Assembly (NCBI RefSeq): GCF_900143205.1
Contig: NZ_FRDH01000013.1
Span: 1 to 64,000, forward strand
Direction: 5' to 3'
From: Butyrivibrio hungatei DSM 14810
GTDB lineage: Bacteria > Bacillota > Clostridia > Lachnospirales > Lachnospiraceae
DNA length: 64,000 nucleotides
Part shown: positions 8,735-16,530 of the stretch, piece after piece
How the letters are laid out: the number at the start of each line of letters is the position of its first letter
Numbering within the stretch: the first letter of the stretch is position 1
Made by a program: the position numbers and the translations under genes
Notes under the pieces: model-generated
What the model saw: only the letters and a program-made list of their open reading frames with translations
Told to the model about the DNA's origin: nothing
The model's database searches: none

Positions 8735-8765
8735 GAGCCTCGGTAAATAACCGAAGCCCTTTTTA
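8735..8765 (-). terminator. Rho-independent terminator after ribU
   Basis: On the minus strand GGGCTTCGG-TTATTTA-CCGAGGCTC is followed by TTTTT. The opposite strand also ends in a T run, so it could work both ways. It ends the riboflavin transporter transcript just before tsaE. Confidence 0.85.
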
Positions 8766-8790
8766 AACATTATAGGTGGAATTTGCTTTA

Positions 8791-9576
8791 TTACTCGTTT
8801 GCTGCTACTGTCTTACTTTTCTTTGCTGGTCCAAAAGCCTCTGCCTTGAGGATTGGACTAAGCTGTTTATAAATAAGGAAAGTGATAACACTGTGAACGA
8901 TTCCCTTTACAAGGTTAAATGGTGCTACACAGAACAGGCAGAATGTAAAGACATTATCTACAAATGAATAGATTGCTGTTCCTGCACTCAGAATATTCTC
9001 GACTCCGCCAAACATAAGAGCGTAAGCTGGAATCATGAAATACGCATTAAGGAATGCTCCTGCAAATGTGATAAAAAGTGTTGCTGCAAGACAACCAATA
9101 AGTGCAGTCTTTCTTGTCTTTTTAAATCTGTAAATGATAGATGCAACTGATACAAAGGATGCTCCAATCAGGAAGTTTGCAATCTCACCAACAAAAGCTG
9201 ATGTGGTTCCCTGTAAAAGGATATTGAGGGTAACCTTTATGAACTCAACCATAACACCTGCAAATGGTCCTGCTGCAAATCCAACAACAAGAGCTGGAAT
9301 ATCGCTAAAGTCAAACTTATAAAAGCTAGGCGCGATTGGAAGTGGGAATTCAATAAGCATAAGCACGAATGCTATTGCTGAAAAGACTCCAATAATGGAA
9401 ACCTTTCTGATGCTAAGAAGCTTCTCTGGTTCCTTGCCTTCCTTCAAATCCTTCTTGGAAGCAAGCTTCTCCGCAAAGATGCTGACTGCAAATGCAATCA
9501 CCATTAGTACTACCAGCGCAAGGAAATGCTGCCAGTTGCCTGTGATCAGGCTGAATAGACTCTGTTTTTCTTTCAT
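8791..9576 (-). CDS. ribU: Riboflavin ECF transporter S component (RibU)
   Basis: A 261-residue integral membrane substrate-binding subunit of an energy-coupling-factor transporter. The region from about residue 52 (RKVSIIGVFSAIAFVLMLIE) through FKFDFSDIPALVVGFAAGP-type sequence (here YKFDFSDIPALVVGFAAG) is characteristic of RibU, followed by four further hydrophobic segments. An additional hydrophobic helix (residues 13-32) precedes the six-helix core and is not usual. An FMN riboswitch in the leader settles the substrate class. The shared ECF ATPases and EcfT are not in the window. Confidence 0.92.
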   Translation of the reverse strand: MKEKQSLFSLITGNWQHFLALVVLMVIAFAVSIFAEKLASKKDLKEGKEPEKLLSIRKVSIIGVFSAIAFVLMLIEFPLPIAPSFYKFDFSDIPALVVGFAAGPFAGVMVEFIKVTLNILLQGTTSAFVGEIANFLIGASFVSVASIIYRFKKTRKTALIGCLAATLFITFAGAFLNAYFMIPAYALMFGGVENILSAGTAIYSFVDNVFTFCLFCVAPFNLVKGIVHSVITFLIYKQLSPILKAEAFGPAKKSKTVAANE

Positions 9577-9633
9577 TTCTTCCTCCTTAGGTTCGGGGAA
9601 TGAAACTGCGCCTTGTCATGTTGTAATAATTGA

Positions 9634-9670
9634 ATAAAAAAGCCCCTAGTCTAATTAATAGACTCGGGGC
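9634..9670 (-). terminator. Riboswitch-controlled terminator in the ribU leader
   Basis: On the minus strand GCCCCGAGTC (9661-9670) pairs with GACTAGGGGC (9642-9651) around an AT-rich loop and is followed by a T run. It lies between the FMN aptamer and the ribU ribosome site, so FMN binding probably ends transcription here. Confidence 0.85.
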
Positions 9671-9692
9671 ACCACAAACAAAGCTCATACTC

Positions 9693-9806
9693 ATTCTTCT
9701 CTCATCCAGACTATACTGTCGGTTTTGGAATCTCACCAAATCAGCCACCTAAGTGGGTCGCGGACTATACCGCCGGTTGGGAATCACACCCTGCCCCGAA
9801 GAATTA
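9693..9806 (-). promoter_or_regulatory. FMN riboswitch (RFN element)
   Basis: The minus strand shows the RFN blocks in order: TTCGGGGCAGGGTG, ATTCCCAACCGGCGGTATAG, TCCGCGACCC, GGTGGCTGATTTGGTGAGA, TTCCAAAACCGACAGTATAG and TCTGGATGAGAGAAGAA. The outer stem AATTCTTC/GAAGAA closes the junction. The aptamer binds FMN and, with the terminator at 9634-9670, represses ribU when flavin is plentiful. Confidence 0.97.
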
Positions 9807-9822
9807 TATTTTTCTAATAGAG

Positions 9823-9851
9823 ATAATAGTTGGTATTTGCAATTATGTCAA
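9823..9851 (-). promoter_or_regulatory. Sigma-A promoter of ribU
   Basis: Minus-strand TTGACA (9846-9851), 17-nt spacer, TATTAT (9823-9828). Transcription would begin a few bases before the FMN aptamer, which fits the riboswitch arrangement. Confidence 0.85.
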
Positions 9852-9918
9852 GAGTGTTGTGCAATAAGCATACACTTAATCAAGTTGTCTTTTCCCAAAT
9901 TTCTTTCTCATGTCTTGT

Positions 9919-9947
9919 TTGACAAGGCTTTTGCGTATATTTATACT
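9919..9947 (+). promoter_or_regulatory. Sigma-A promoter of the HD-GYP gene
   Basis: Plus-strand TTGACA (9919-9924), exactly 17 nt, TATACT (9942-9947), 36 nt before the ATG at 9983. It faces away from the ribU promoter about 70 nt to the left. Confidence 0.85.
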
Positions 9948-9982
9948 GAGTATATATATGCTTTATCGTCTAAAGGTGACTT

Positions 9983-11077
9983 ATGAAAAAATTTGATGTC
10001 AAAGAATTGATGCCTGGAATGGTATTGGCAGAAGATGTCTTTGTTAGCGAAAATAAAATACCTTTATTTGAAAAAGGCGACATTCTTTCTAGTAAGGATA
10101 TTGCAAGGCTCACCTTTTACTCTGTAAACGAAGTATCTGTTGAGACACAGCCTGTGCAAAGTACCCCTGCTCCTCCGCCTGATCTTCCAAATCTCCACAA
10201 AGAAACCAGATCAAAGAGGATACAAGCCTCAAAAGAGTTTAGAGAATTCAAACAGGACTTTGAAAACTGTACTGAAAAGTATGCTCATACTTTAAATGAC
10301 ATTTTGGCAAAGAATAAAGAATTTGAGTTAGATGAGCTGATGGCTCCAATCTATCAGCTTATGAGCAAAAACAAAAACACAAATTCTGTTTTTGATATGC
10401 TCCACAATTTAAGACAATATGATGACGCAACCTATGCTCATTGCATAAATGTAGCCCTGATTTCCAATATTTTGGCCCAGTGGCTCAGATATGATAAAGA
10501 TGAGATTGAACTTGCTACTCAGGCAGGTCTTTTCCACGATATTGGAAAGCTGATGATTCCAGATTCCATTATCAAAAAGAAAACCAAGCTCACCGCCGAT
10601 GAATATGAAGAGATAAAAAAGCACCCTCAAATCGGCTACGATTGCATCAAAGATTTTCCTCTTAGTAATCACGTCAAAAATGCTGTTCTTATGCACCACG
10701 AAAGATGTGATGGCACAGGTTATCCAAGTAAGCTCACAGGCCCTCAAATGGACAAATTTGCCAAGCTCATAGCAATTGCAGACGTATATGATGCCATGAC
10801 TAGTGCCCGTTATTACAGAGGCCCCCTTTGTCCTTTTATTGCCATAGCAACTTTTGAAGAGGACGGCTTCCAAAAATATGACTCAGAAATGATCCTAGCC
10901 TTCCTTCAGAACATAGTAAACACCTACATTTCTGACACAGTTCGTCTAAACACCGGTGAAATTGGCGAGATCATCTTCATAAACCGCAATAACTTATCCA
11001 AACCAACTATTAAGATTGGAAATCAATACATAGACCTTTCCAAGACGCACAACGTCTATATTGAGGAAATATTATAA
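9983..11077 (+). CDS. HD-GYP domain protein, probable cyclic-di-GMP phosphodiesterase
   Basis: A 364-residue cytoplasmic protein, the only plus-strand gene here. An N-terminal region of about 55 residues (ELMPGMVLAEDVF) matches the small beta domain often fused to HD-GYP, followed by a Pro-rich linker and a helical segment. The catalytic domain has HDIGK at 185-189, HHERCDGTGYP at 238-248 and IADVYDAMTS, the ligands and GYP signature of enzymes that hydrolyse c-di-GMP to GMP. No receiver or membrane segment is present, so the input signal is unknown. Location beside a surface-polysaccharide region is suggestive, since c-di-GMP often controls such loci, but no direct link is visible. Confidence 0.9.
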   Translation: MKKFDVKELMPGMVLAEDVFVSENKIPLFEKGDILSSKDIARLTFYSVNEVSVETQPVQSTPAPPPDLPNLHKETRSKRIQASKEFREFKQDFENCTEKYAHTLNDILAKNKEFELDELMAPIYQLMSKNKNTNSVFDMLHNLRQYDDATYAHCINVALISNILAQWLRYDKDEIELATQAGLFHDIGKLMIPDSIIKKKTKLTADEYEEIKKHPQIGYDCIKDFPLSNHVKNAVLMHHERCDGTGYPSKLTGPQMDKFAKLIAIADVYDAMTSARYYRGPLCPFIAIATFEEDGFQKYDSEMILAFLQNIVNTYISDTVRLNTGEIGEIIFINRNNLSKPTIKIGNQYIDLSKTHNVYIEEIL

Positions 11078-11079
11078 AA

Positions 11080-11112
11080 TGAACCTAGGACATAAGTCCT
11101 AGGTTCATTTAT
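11080..11112. terminator. Bidirectional terminator between convergent genes
   Basis: GAACCTAGGAC (11081-11091) pairs with GTCCTAGGTTC (11096-11105 region) around ATAA, with T-rich tails on both strands. It ends both the HD-GYP gene and murA. Confidence 0.88.
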
Positions 11113-11113
11113 T

Positions 11114-12403
11114 TTAAGCGTTCTTTAATTTAAATTTCTGTACGTCGTAGTCGGAATCAACCTTTTCGATATGAGCGCCAAGTTCACGGAGTTTCTGATC
11201 GAAATCCTCATAGCCTCTCTCAATGTACTTGATATCCTCTACTGTTGAATACCCCTCTGCTGTAAGAGCTGCGATTACAAGTGCCGCTCCTGCACGAAGG
11301 TCTGGTGCTGAGATTGTAGCTCCGGTGTACTTGTCTACACCCTCGATGATAGCTGTGCTACCTTCAACCTTGATGCTGGCTCCCATTCTGGTAAGCTCAT
11401 CAACGTATCTAAACCTATTCTCGAAAATACTCTCTGTAACAATACTGATACCACTTGCAAGTCCAAGTGCTACAGTAATCTGTGGTTGCATATCTGTAGG
11501 GTATCCTGGATATGGAAGAGTCTTAACATGTGTATTAGTAAGTCTCTTAGTAGCCACTACTCTGACAGCATCATCAGATTCATGTATCTGACATCCCATC
11601 TCTATGAGCTTGGCGCTGATAGACTCAAGGTGCTTGGGAATAACATTCTTGACTGTTATATCACCCTTAGTCGCAGCTGCTGCAAGCATAAATGTTCCTG
11701 CCTCGATCTGGTCAGGAATGATTGTATACTCTGTACCGTGAAGCTTGTTGGTACCAACGATCCTGATAACATCTGTACCAGCACCCTTGATATTAGCTCC
11801 CATACTGTTAAGGAAATTAGCAAAATCTACTACGTGTGGCTCCTTGGCAGCGTTCTCAATGATAGTCTTACCCTCTGCCATAGCTGCAGCCATCATGATA
11901 TTGATAGTAGCACCTACGCTGACAACATCAAGGTAGATGTGACTACCTACAAGACGATCAGCCTTAGCATGGATGATGTCCTGAATAGTAACTTTAGCTC
12001 CAAGAGCAGTAAAGCCCTTAATATGCTGGTCAATAGGACGAAGTCCGATGTTACATCCGCCAGGAAGAGCAACTCCTGCCTGTTTGTACTTACCAAGAAG
12101 GGCTCCTAAAAGGTAATAAGATGCTCTGATCTTCTTGATATAGTCATTTTCAATTGTATAATTGCGGATCTGTGAGGCATTGATCTTGACTGAATGCCTG
12201 CCAGTTCTTTCAACAAATGCACCGATACTCTCGATTGCCTGTAACATAGCATTAGTATCAGAAGCATCTGGCATATTATCTATATATACGGTCTCATCCG
12301 TCATGGTTGCGGCTGCAAGAATAGCAAGAGCAGCATTTTTGGCGCCACCAATCTCTACCTCACCAACCAGCGGAACTCCGCCTTTTATTACATATTTTTC
12401 CAT
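11114..12403 (-). CDS. murA: UDP-N-acetylglucosamine 1-carboxyvinyltransferase (MurA)
   Basis: A 429-residue enolpyruvyl transferase that adds PEP to UDP-GlcNAc, the first committed step of peptidoglycan synthesis. GGAKNAAL at 19-26 (Lys22/Asn23), IRASYYLLGALL at 92-103, and the loop LPGGCNIGLRP with catalytic Cys117 (the fosfomycin target) are all present; PTDMQPQ and the C-terminal IERGYEDFDQKLRELGA also match. GGGAG is 4 nt before the ATG. It has its own promoter at 12453-12481. Clostridia often carry two murA copies, and which one this is cannot be told here. Confidence 0.96.
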   Translation of the reverse strand: MEKYVIKGGVPLVGEVEIGGAKNAALAILAAATMTDETVYIDNMPDASDTNAMLQAIESIGAFVERTGRHSVKINASQIRNYTIENDYIKKIRASYYLLGALLGKYKQAGVALPGGCNIGLRPIDQHIKGFTALGAKVTIQDIIHAKADRLVGSHIYLDVVSVGATINIMMAAAMAEGKTIIENAAKEPHVVDFANFLNSMGANIKGAGTDVIRIVGTNKLHGTEYTIIPDQIEAGTFMLAAAATKGDITVKNVIPKHLESISAKLIEMGCQIHESDDAVRVVATKRLTNTHVKTLPYPGYPTDMQPQITVALGLASGISIVTESIFENRFRYVDELTRMGASIKVEGSTAIIEGVDKYTGATISAPDLRAGAALVIAALTAEGYSTVEDIKYIERGYEDFDQKLRELGAHIEKVDSDYDVQKFKLKNA

Positions 12404-12452
12404 AGGACTCCCATCCCAAAATTCACAAAATTAACATATTCGCCAAATACTA

Positions 12453-12481
12453 TTAATATCACAATATTAGTAGTGTGTCAA
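12453..12481 (-). promoter_or_regulatory. Sigma-A promoter of murA
   Basis: Minus-strand TTGACA (12476-12481), 17-nt spacer, TATTAA (12453-12458), 50 nt before the murA ATG. Confidence 0.75.
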
Positions 12482-12491
12482 AGAAATGGAC

Positions 12492-14081
12492 TTAGTTTAG
12501 GTAATTAAGCGGGTTCACCTGAGAACCATTTACAAGGATCTCAAAATGAAGGTGTGGTCCAGTTGAAACACCGGTATTTCCTGAAAGTGCGATCTTCTGC
12601 CCCTGACTTACACTCTGTCCAACAGTTACTAATACCTTAGACAGATGTCCGTATCTGGTCTCTCTTCCATCTGGGTGTCTGATGTATACGCAGTAACCGT
12701 ATCCACTTCCCCAACCAGCTCTTGTAACGGTACCTGATGAAGAAGCAACAACAGCTGTACCAACTGGAGTAGCCCAGTCAACGCCCTTATGGTAAGAACT
12801 AGCGCCCTTGGTAGGTCTGTTTCTTTTTCCAAATCCTGATGTAAGACGTCCACCAGAAATAGGCTTGATATATGTAGGAGGAACGATAGTACCTCTCTCT
12901 ACGATCTTAGGAACAGCCTTGTAAGTGATCTCTTCCTTCTCAATCTCTCTAGAAGTCTCACTCTTGTCTGTATATGTGATCTGAGCAACTACCTTTCTGT
13001 GGCCGGCAGATGGCTCCTGAATAACTTTGCTCTGGGTTGTGTACCATGAATCATTGTCTACGTACTGAACTTCAGCCTCGTAGTCCTCTTCATAATACTC
13101 CTGAACTGTATAAACAACTGAAAGTTCAGGTTCTGGAACAGTAACAATAAGTTCGTCCTGAGTTCTGATCCTTGTAAACTCATCCTCCAGGGACTCATTC
13201 ATTGCAATCAGATCTGCAACAGTCAGATCATACTTGGCTGCGATAGTACTAAGTGTATCGCCTGCCTGTACTTCATAGATCTGATTTGTCTCTTTGTCCT
13301 TGGTAACATCATCAACAGCAGTCCCAAGGTCAGTTATCGCAAAATCAGGAAGGTAACTCTCCACAATCTCGACCTTGTCGCCAAAATCAATGCTCATAAG
13401 TCCCAGCTCATAGTCTGAAAAATCCTTGTCATAAGCAATTGGAGCAGCTTCCTTGACTGTCTGTGTCAGCATCTGTGAAACGCCTGCTTCAGGGAGGGCC
13501 GTTCTCTCGTCCTCTTCCTTCTTTTCCACTTCCGCTTTGCTAAGAACAACAGGAGTTAATACGTTAACTTCTCTTGTAGGATCAAGCACAAGATCAACGT
13601 CGTACTCATCCTCTGTGTCATAGTTAGAAAGAGCTGTCTCTAAGAGCTGCATAACCTCGCTGATATCAGCAAGATTAACGGAAAACTCATTGATCTTGAT
13701 AGAATAAGCTCTGTTAAGAGTTGACTTGACGCTTCCCTTCAAAACCTCTGTCATGTTGTCAGCAACTTCCTGTGTGGAGTCAACAGTACCAAATACCACA
13801 TTGCTGCCCTCTATAGCAAGATCTGATGTAGCAAGCGTAAGCTCGTCACTTTTTGAAGCAATAGCTCTCCTAGCTCTTCTGTAGGCATCATACGCATCAT
13901 CCTTGGAGGCAACTGTTCCTACAGGCTGTCCATTCATCAAGATGGTAAAAATGTTGTTCCCGCCCCTTTGGTACTTTACCATGCTGGGCATCAGCAATAT
14001 CCACAAAAATATGACCATAAGAGTAGAATGTAAAAACCATATTCTAATCTTATTTCTAAAAACCGTATTTCTAAAATTCAT
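12492..14081 (-). CDS. Membrane-anchored LysM/G5/M23 peptidoglycan endopeptidase
   Basis: A 529-residue envelope protein. One helix near residues 17-34 anchors it outside. A region of about 230 residues of unclear fold follows, then a LysM domain (YEVQAGDTLSTIAAKYDLTV, about 270-313), a G5-like domain (VVAQITYTDKSETSREI... about 360-405) and a C-terminal M23 domain with SSYHKGVDWA, GYGYCVYIRHPDG, RYGHLS and GPHLHFE. The H-x3-D and H-x-H zinc ligands are intact, so it should cleave peptide cross-links. It follows a coiled-coil membrane protein by 24 nt and precedes murA. Ribosome site weak. Confidence 0.9.
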   Translation of the reverse strand: MNFRNTVFRNKIRIWFLHSTLMVIFLWILLMPSMVKYQRGGNNIFTILMNGQPVGTVASKDDAYDAYRRARRAIASKSDELTLATSDLAIEGSNVVFGTVDSTQEVADNMTEVLKGSVKSTLNRAYSIKINEFSVNLADISEVMQLLETALSNYDTEDEYDVDLVLDPTREVNVLTPVVLSKAEVEKKEEDERTALPEAGVSQMLTQTVKEAAPIAYDKDFSDYELGLMSIDFGDKVEIVESYLPDFAITDLGTAVDDVTKDKETNQIYEVQAGDTLSTIAAKYDLTVADLIAMNESLEDEFTRIRTQDELIVTVPEPELSVVYTVQEYYEEDYEAEVQYVDNDSWYTTQSKVIQEPSAGHRKVVAQITYTDKSETSREIEKEEITYKAVPKIVERGTIVPPTYIKPISGGRLTSGFGKRNRPTKGASSYHKGVDWATPVGTAVVASSSGTVTRAGWGSGYGYCVYIRHPDGRETRYGHLSKVLVTVGQSVSQGQKIALSGNTGVSTGPHLHFEILVNGSQVNPLNYLN

Positions 14082-14105
14082 AGCAAAAAAATCTTTCCGT
14101 AGTAA

Positions 14106-14546
14106 TTATAGAATTCCAAAAATTCTCAAAATATTTATTACAAGATCAGCTCCCGCAACAAAAAGAGTGATGATGATAAGTGGTAAAAGACCACTATTCT
14201 TGCTCTCAACTGCATACTGAAGAGTCTCAAGCTTGGAATCCAACTCCTTAAACTCCTCTGCAGTCTTCTCCTGCTGCTTATTTATAAGAGCCTGTACATT
14301 ACGATATGTCTGAACTCCGACATCATGAGTCTTGGAGTCGCTCTCTTCCATCTTCTTGGTCAGAGCATCTTCTACCTTCTTGGTAAAAGAATCTGTGGCT
14401 TCATCCATCTTTTTGGTAAAGATTTCTGTAGCATCACTTATAGCAGACTCGACCTCAGCCTGTGAATTAGCCTTGATCATTTCCTGAGCACTTAACTTCT
14501 GCGCAAGTTTGTCCATAATGTTATCCACAATATTTCCTCCCAACAT
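14106..14546 (-). CDS. Coiled-coil protein with C-terminal membrane anchor
   Basis: A 146-residue protein: residues about 25-112 are highly charged and heptad-like (repeated FTKKMDEATDSF / TKKVEDALTKK), and residues about 120-142 form one hydrophobic helix (LLPLIIITLFVAGADLVINIL), giving a tail-anchored layout. No known domain recognised. It sits directly upstream of the M23 peptidase gene and may be a partner or organiser of it; that is context only. A GTG start six codons inside also has a GGGAGG site, so the N-terminus could be slightly shorter. Confidence 0.65.
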   Translation of the reverse strand: MLGGNIVDNIMDKLAQKLSAQEMIKANSQAEVESAISDATEIFTKKMDEATDSFTKKVEDALTKKMEESDSKTHDVGVQTYRNVQALINKQQEKTAEEFKELDSKLETLQYAVESKNSGLLPLIIITLFVAGADLVINILRIFGIL

Positions 14547-14841
14547 AAGTTACTTCTCCTTCTATTCTGCATACATAATAGCTTAGCATTCATTATGCAA
14601 ATTAGACAAGATTATATTTAAAAAAAATCTTTTGTTGTACACTTTTACCATTTATTCATAATCAGTTCATACTTTGTTCATAATTACCTTGTATATTAAT
14701 AACATAGCCGAAAGCGATACGGCAATACTGAATAAGAAAGATAGATTTTTTCATAATAGGCCAGGTGCGGGAAACCGTGTCTGGCCACTCCTCATTAATG
14801 GGCTCTGTCAAAAGAGCTTATGTCAAAAGCCACAGGGAAGC
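14547..14841. other. Intergenic region between relQ and the coiled-coil gene
   Basis: About 295 nt. It contains an inverted repeat GGCCAG...CTGGCC (14759-14786) with an inner CGG/CCG helix, two direct copies of TGTCAAAAG near 14806 and 14821, and an AT-rich stretch 14615-14700 that probably includes the promoter of the downstream gene. No clear terminator T run follows the hairpin. No ORF or known RNA recognised. Confidence 0.4.
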
Positions 14842-15495
14842 TCAATGCTCCCCTTCTATGGCAAGAATTTCCTCATTTAACTGAAGCATGCGTGCATCGA
14901 GATTAGCAACCATTTCCGCACATTCAGTAAGTTCCTCGTTAATGTGTCCAGGCGCTTTTCCCTCGAACTTGTATTGGATCTTGTGCTCAAGTGAAGCCCA
15001 GAAATCCATGGCTACAGTTCTGATCTGAATCTCAACCTTAACGTTCACGATCCTGTCTGAAAGATATACAGGAAGCGAAACTATCATATGATAGCTTCTG
15101 TATCCGCTGTTCTTTGGATTCATAATATAATCCTTAACAGTAATGACCTGAATATCCTTCTGATTACTGATCATCTCAGCAATCCTGTAAATATCTGAAG
15201 TAAAAGAACAGATAATTCTGATACCGGCAATATCATTTACGTAACGAACCATATTGCCGATAGTAGACTCATATCCGTTTCTCTTTAGCTTTTTAACTAT
15301 ACTCTCAGGAGCCTTAACCCTTGCCTTAACATGCTCGATAGGGTTATATCTATGAACCTCCTGAAACTCCTCATTCAAGATCTCGATCTTGGTAGTGATC
15401 TGTTTGAGAGCAGCATTATAAAGAAGGTTAACTTCTTCCCAAGTATTAATGTCATCTGTGATATTTGTACTACTTGCTGCTAAATCCAATTCCAT
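14842..15495 (-). CDS. relQ: Small alarmone synthetase (RelQ-type GTP pyrophosphokinase)
   Basis: A 217-residue RelA/SpoT synthetase domain without hydrolase or regulatory domains. VKAPESIVKKLKRNG, DIAGIRIICSFTSDIY, YRSYHMIVSLPV and VEIQIRTVAMDFWASLEHK are the ATP/GTP-binding and catalytic blocks; the SLEHKIQYK end is typical of RelQ (YjbM). These enzymes make (p)ppGpp or related alarmones from ATP and GTP or GDP, usually under transcriptional control during envelope stress. GAGGGATTACTT precedes the ATG. The GT2 gene lies 10 nt upstream, so it may be read from the polysaccharide transcript. Confidence 0.92.
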   Translation of the reverse strand: MELDLAASSTNITDDINTWEEVNLLYNAALKQITTKIEILNEEFQEVHRYNPIEHVKARVKAPESIVKKLKRNGYESTIGNMVRYVNDIAGIRIICSFTSDIYRIAEMISNQKDIQVITVKDYIMNPKNSGYRSYHMIVSLPVYLSDRIVNVKVEIQIRTVAMDFWASLEHKIQYKFEGKAPGHINEELTECAEMVANLDARMLQLNEEILAIEGEH

Positions 15496-15505
15496 AAGTA
15501 ATCCC

Positions 15506-16435
15506 TCATACCCAGTAGTCCTTATTCATGGTACAAGCCAGAATAAATGAACGTGGGAGCTTTTTGTAGTTCCTTCCCAATTTGTAACCAAGCCATCTGC
15601 TGCCACACATAATAATGTAATGCGGGATCAGATAAGACTTTCCAATGTGTCTGAAATGATCGATAGTCTGTCTCACCATCTTTTTGCCCTCAGCCTCTGA
15701 GCTGATGCCTCCAAAGATCTCTGGATGATCAGTCTGGGATACACCAAGGTCAAAGTTTCTGTGAAACTGTTGCTTGCAGCTATAGTTGTGTGAATGAATA
15801 ACACCAGCTTCAGGAACATAACAGATCGCATAACCATTCTGACAGGCTGTTCCTGCATAGACCATATCTTCGTTGAAGATAGTCTTTTTTGTAAATCCGC
15901 CCAATTTGTCATAGATATCTCTTCTGTACATTGCACATACATTAGAACAGAAGTAAGTCTTGATACCAAGCCTTTCAACATCCTTCTGAGTTTTCTTCAT
16001 TGGCTCATTTGGATAGTTGAACTTTCTTGAATATCTCTCTGCAAGGTTGCAATCTGTCTTTGGATACTGTCTTGCATAAGCTACAGCTACATCGCTGTCC
16101 ATAGCCTTAGAAAGGCTTGCAATCAACATTTTATCCCTAGGGAATGCATCCTGAGTCATCATAAGGAAGTAATCAGCCTTAGAAAGAGCTACTCCCTCAT
16201 TTCTAGTATTTCCATGATCAAACTGCGTCTTTGTCACATGTTCCAGAATAATATTATCATACTTATCCTGTGGATTCTCTTTTGTTTTTTCCAAAAGCTG
16301 ATCCCAATATTTCTTTTCAGTATTCATAATGATGATATGATCAGGTCTTACGGACTGCTTCTCAAGATCATCGATCAAAGTGAAAAGAGAATGATCAGGT
16401 TTGTAAGTAGGAATGATTACGTCAATTGTGTTCAT
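15506..16435 (-). CDS. GT2 glycosyltransferase, rhamnosyltransferase-like
   Basis: A 309-residue GT-A enzyme. DVIIPTYKPD at 5-14 opens the fold; ILEHVTKTQFDHGNTRN and MMTQDAFP take the place of the usual D-x-D region, a wording typical of rhamnosyltransferase-like GT2 proteins (RgpB/WbbL relatives). GGFTKKTIFNEDMVY near 195-209 carries the ED acceptor-base motif. The dTDP-rhamnose genes rmlA, rmlB and rmlC elsewhere in the locus support rhamnose as a possible donor. A strong terminator separates it from the LCP gene upstream, leaving only about 35 nt for its leader. Confidence 0.88.
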   Translation of the reverse strand: MNTIDVIIPTYKPDHSLFTLIDDLEKQSVRPDHIIIMNTEKKYWDQLLEKTKENPQDKYDNIILEHVTKTQFDHGNTRNEGVALSKADYFLMMTQDAFPRDKMLIASLSKAMDSDVAVAYARQYPKTDCNLAERYSRKFNYPNEPMKKTQKDVERLGIKTYFCSNVCAMYRRDIYDKLGGFTKKTIFNEDMVYAGTACQNGYAICYVPEAGVIHSHNYSCKQQFHRNFDLGVSQTDHPEIFGGISSEAEGKKMVRQTIDHFRHIGKSYLIPHYIIMCGSRWLGYKLGRNYKKLPRSFILACTMNKDYWV

Positions 16436-16471
16436 ATATCTTTATCCTTTGCGCGTAAGCGCTTTCACGTA

Positions 16472-16511
16472 AAATGGGGCGGGCTCTTTCTATCTAGACC
16501 CCGCCCCATTA
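16472..16511 (-). terminator. Rho-independent terminator after the LCP gene
   Basis: AATGGGGCGGG/CCCGCCCCATT is a very GC-rich 11-bp stem around a 16-nt loop; the minus-strand reading ends in TTTT. The GT2 gene begins 37 nt later with no obvious promoter between, so partial read-through or attenuation is likely. Confidence 0.88.
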
Positions 16512-16530
16512 GTAAATCAAAGTATAAACT

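Noticed and set aside
14759..14786. Small RNA (6S or SRP-like) upstream of the coiled-coil gene
   Set aside because: The GGCCAG/CTGGCC stem is short, and no 6S bubble or SRP tetraloop signature is visible.
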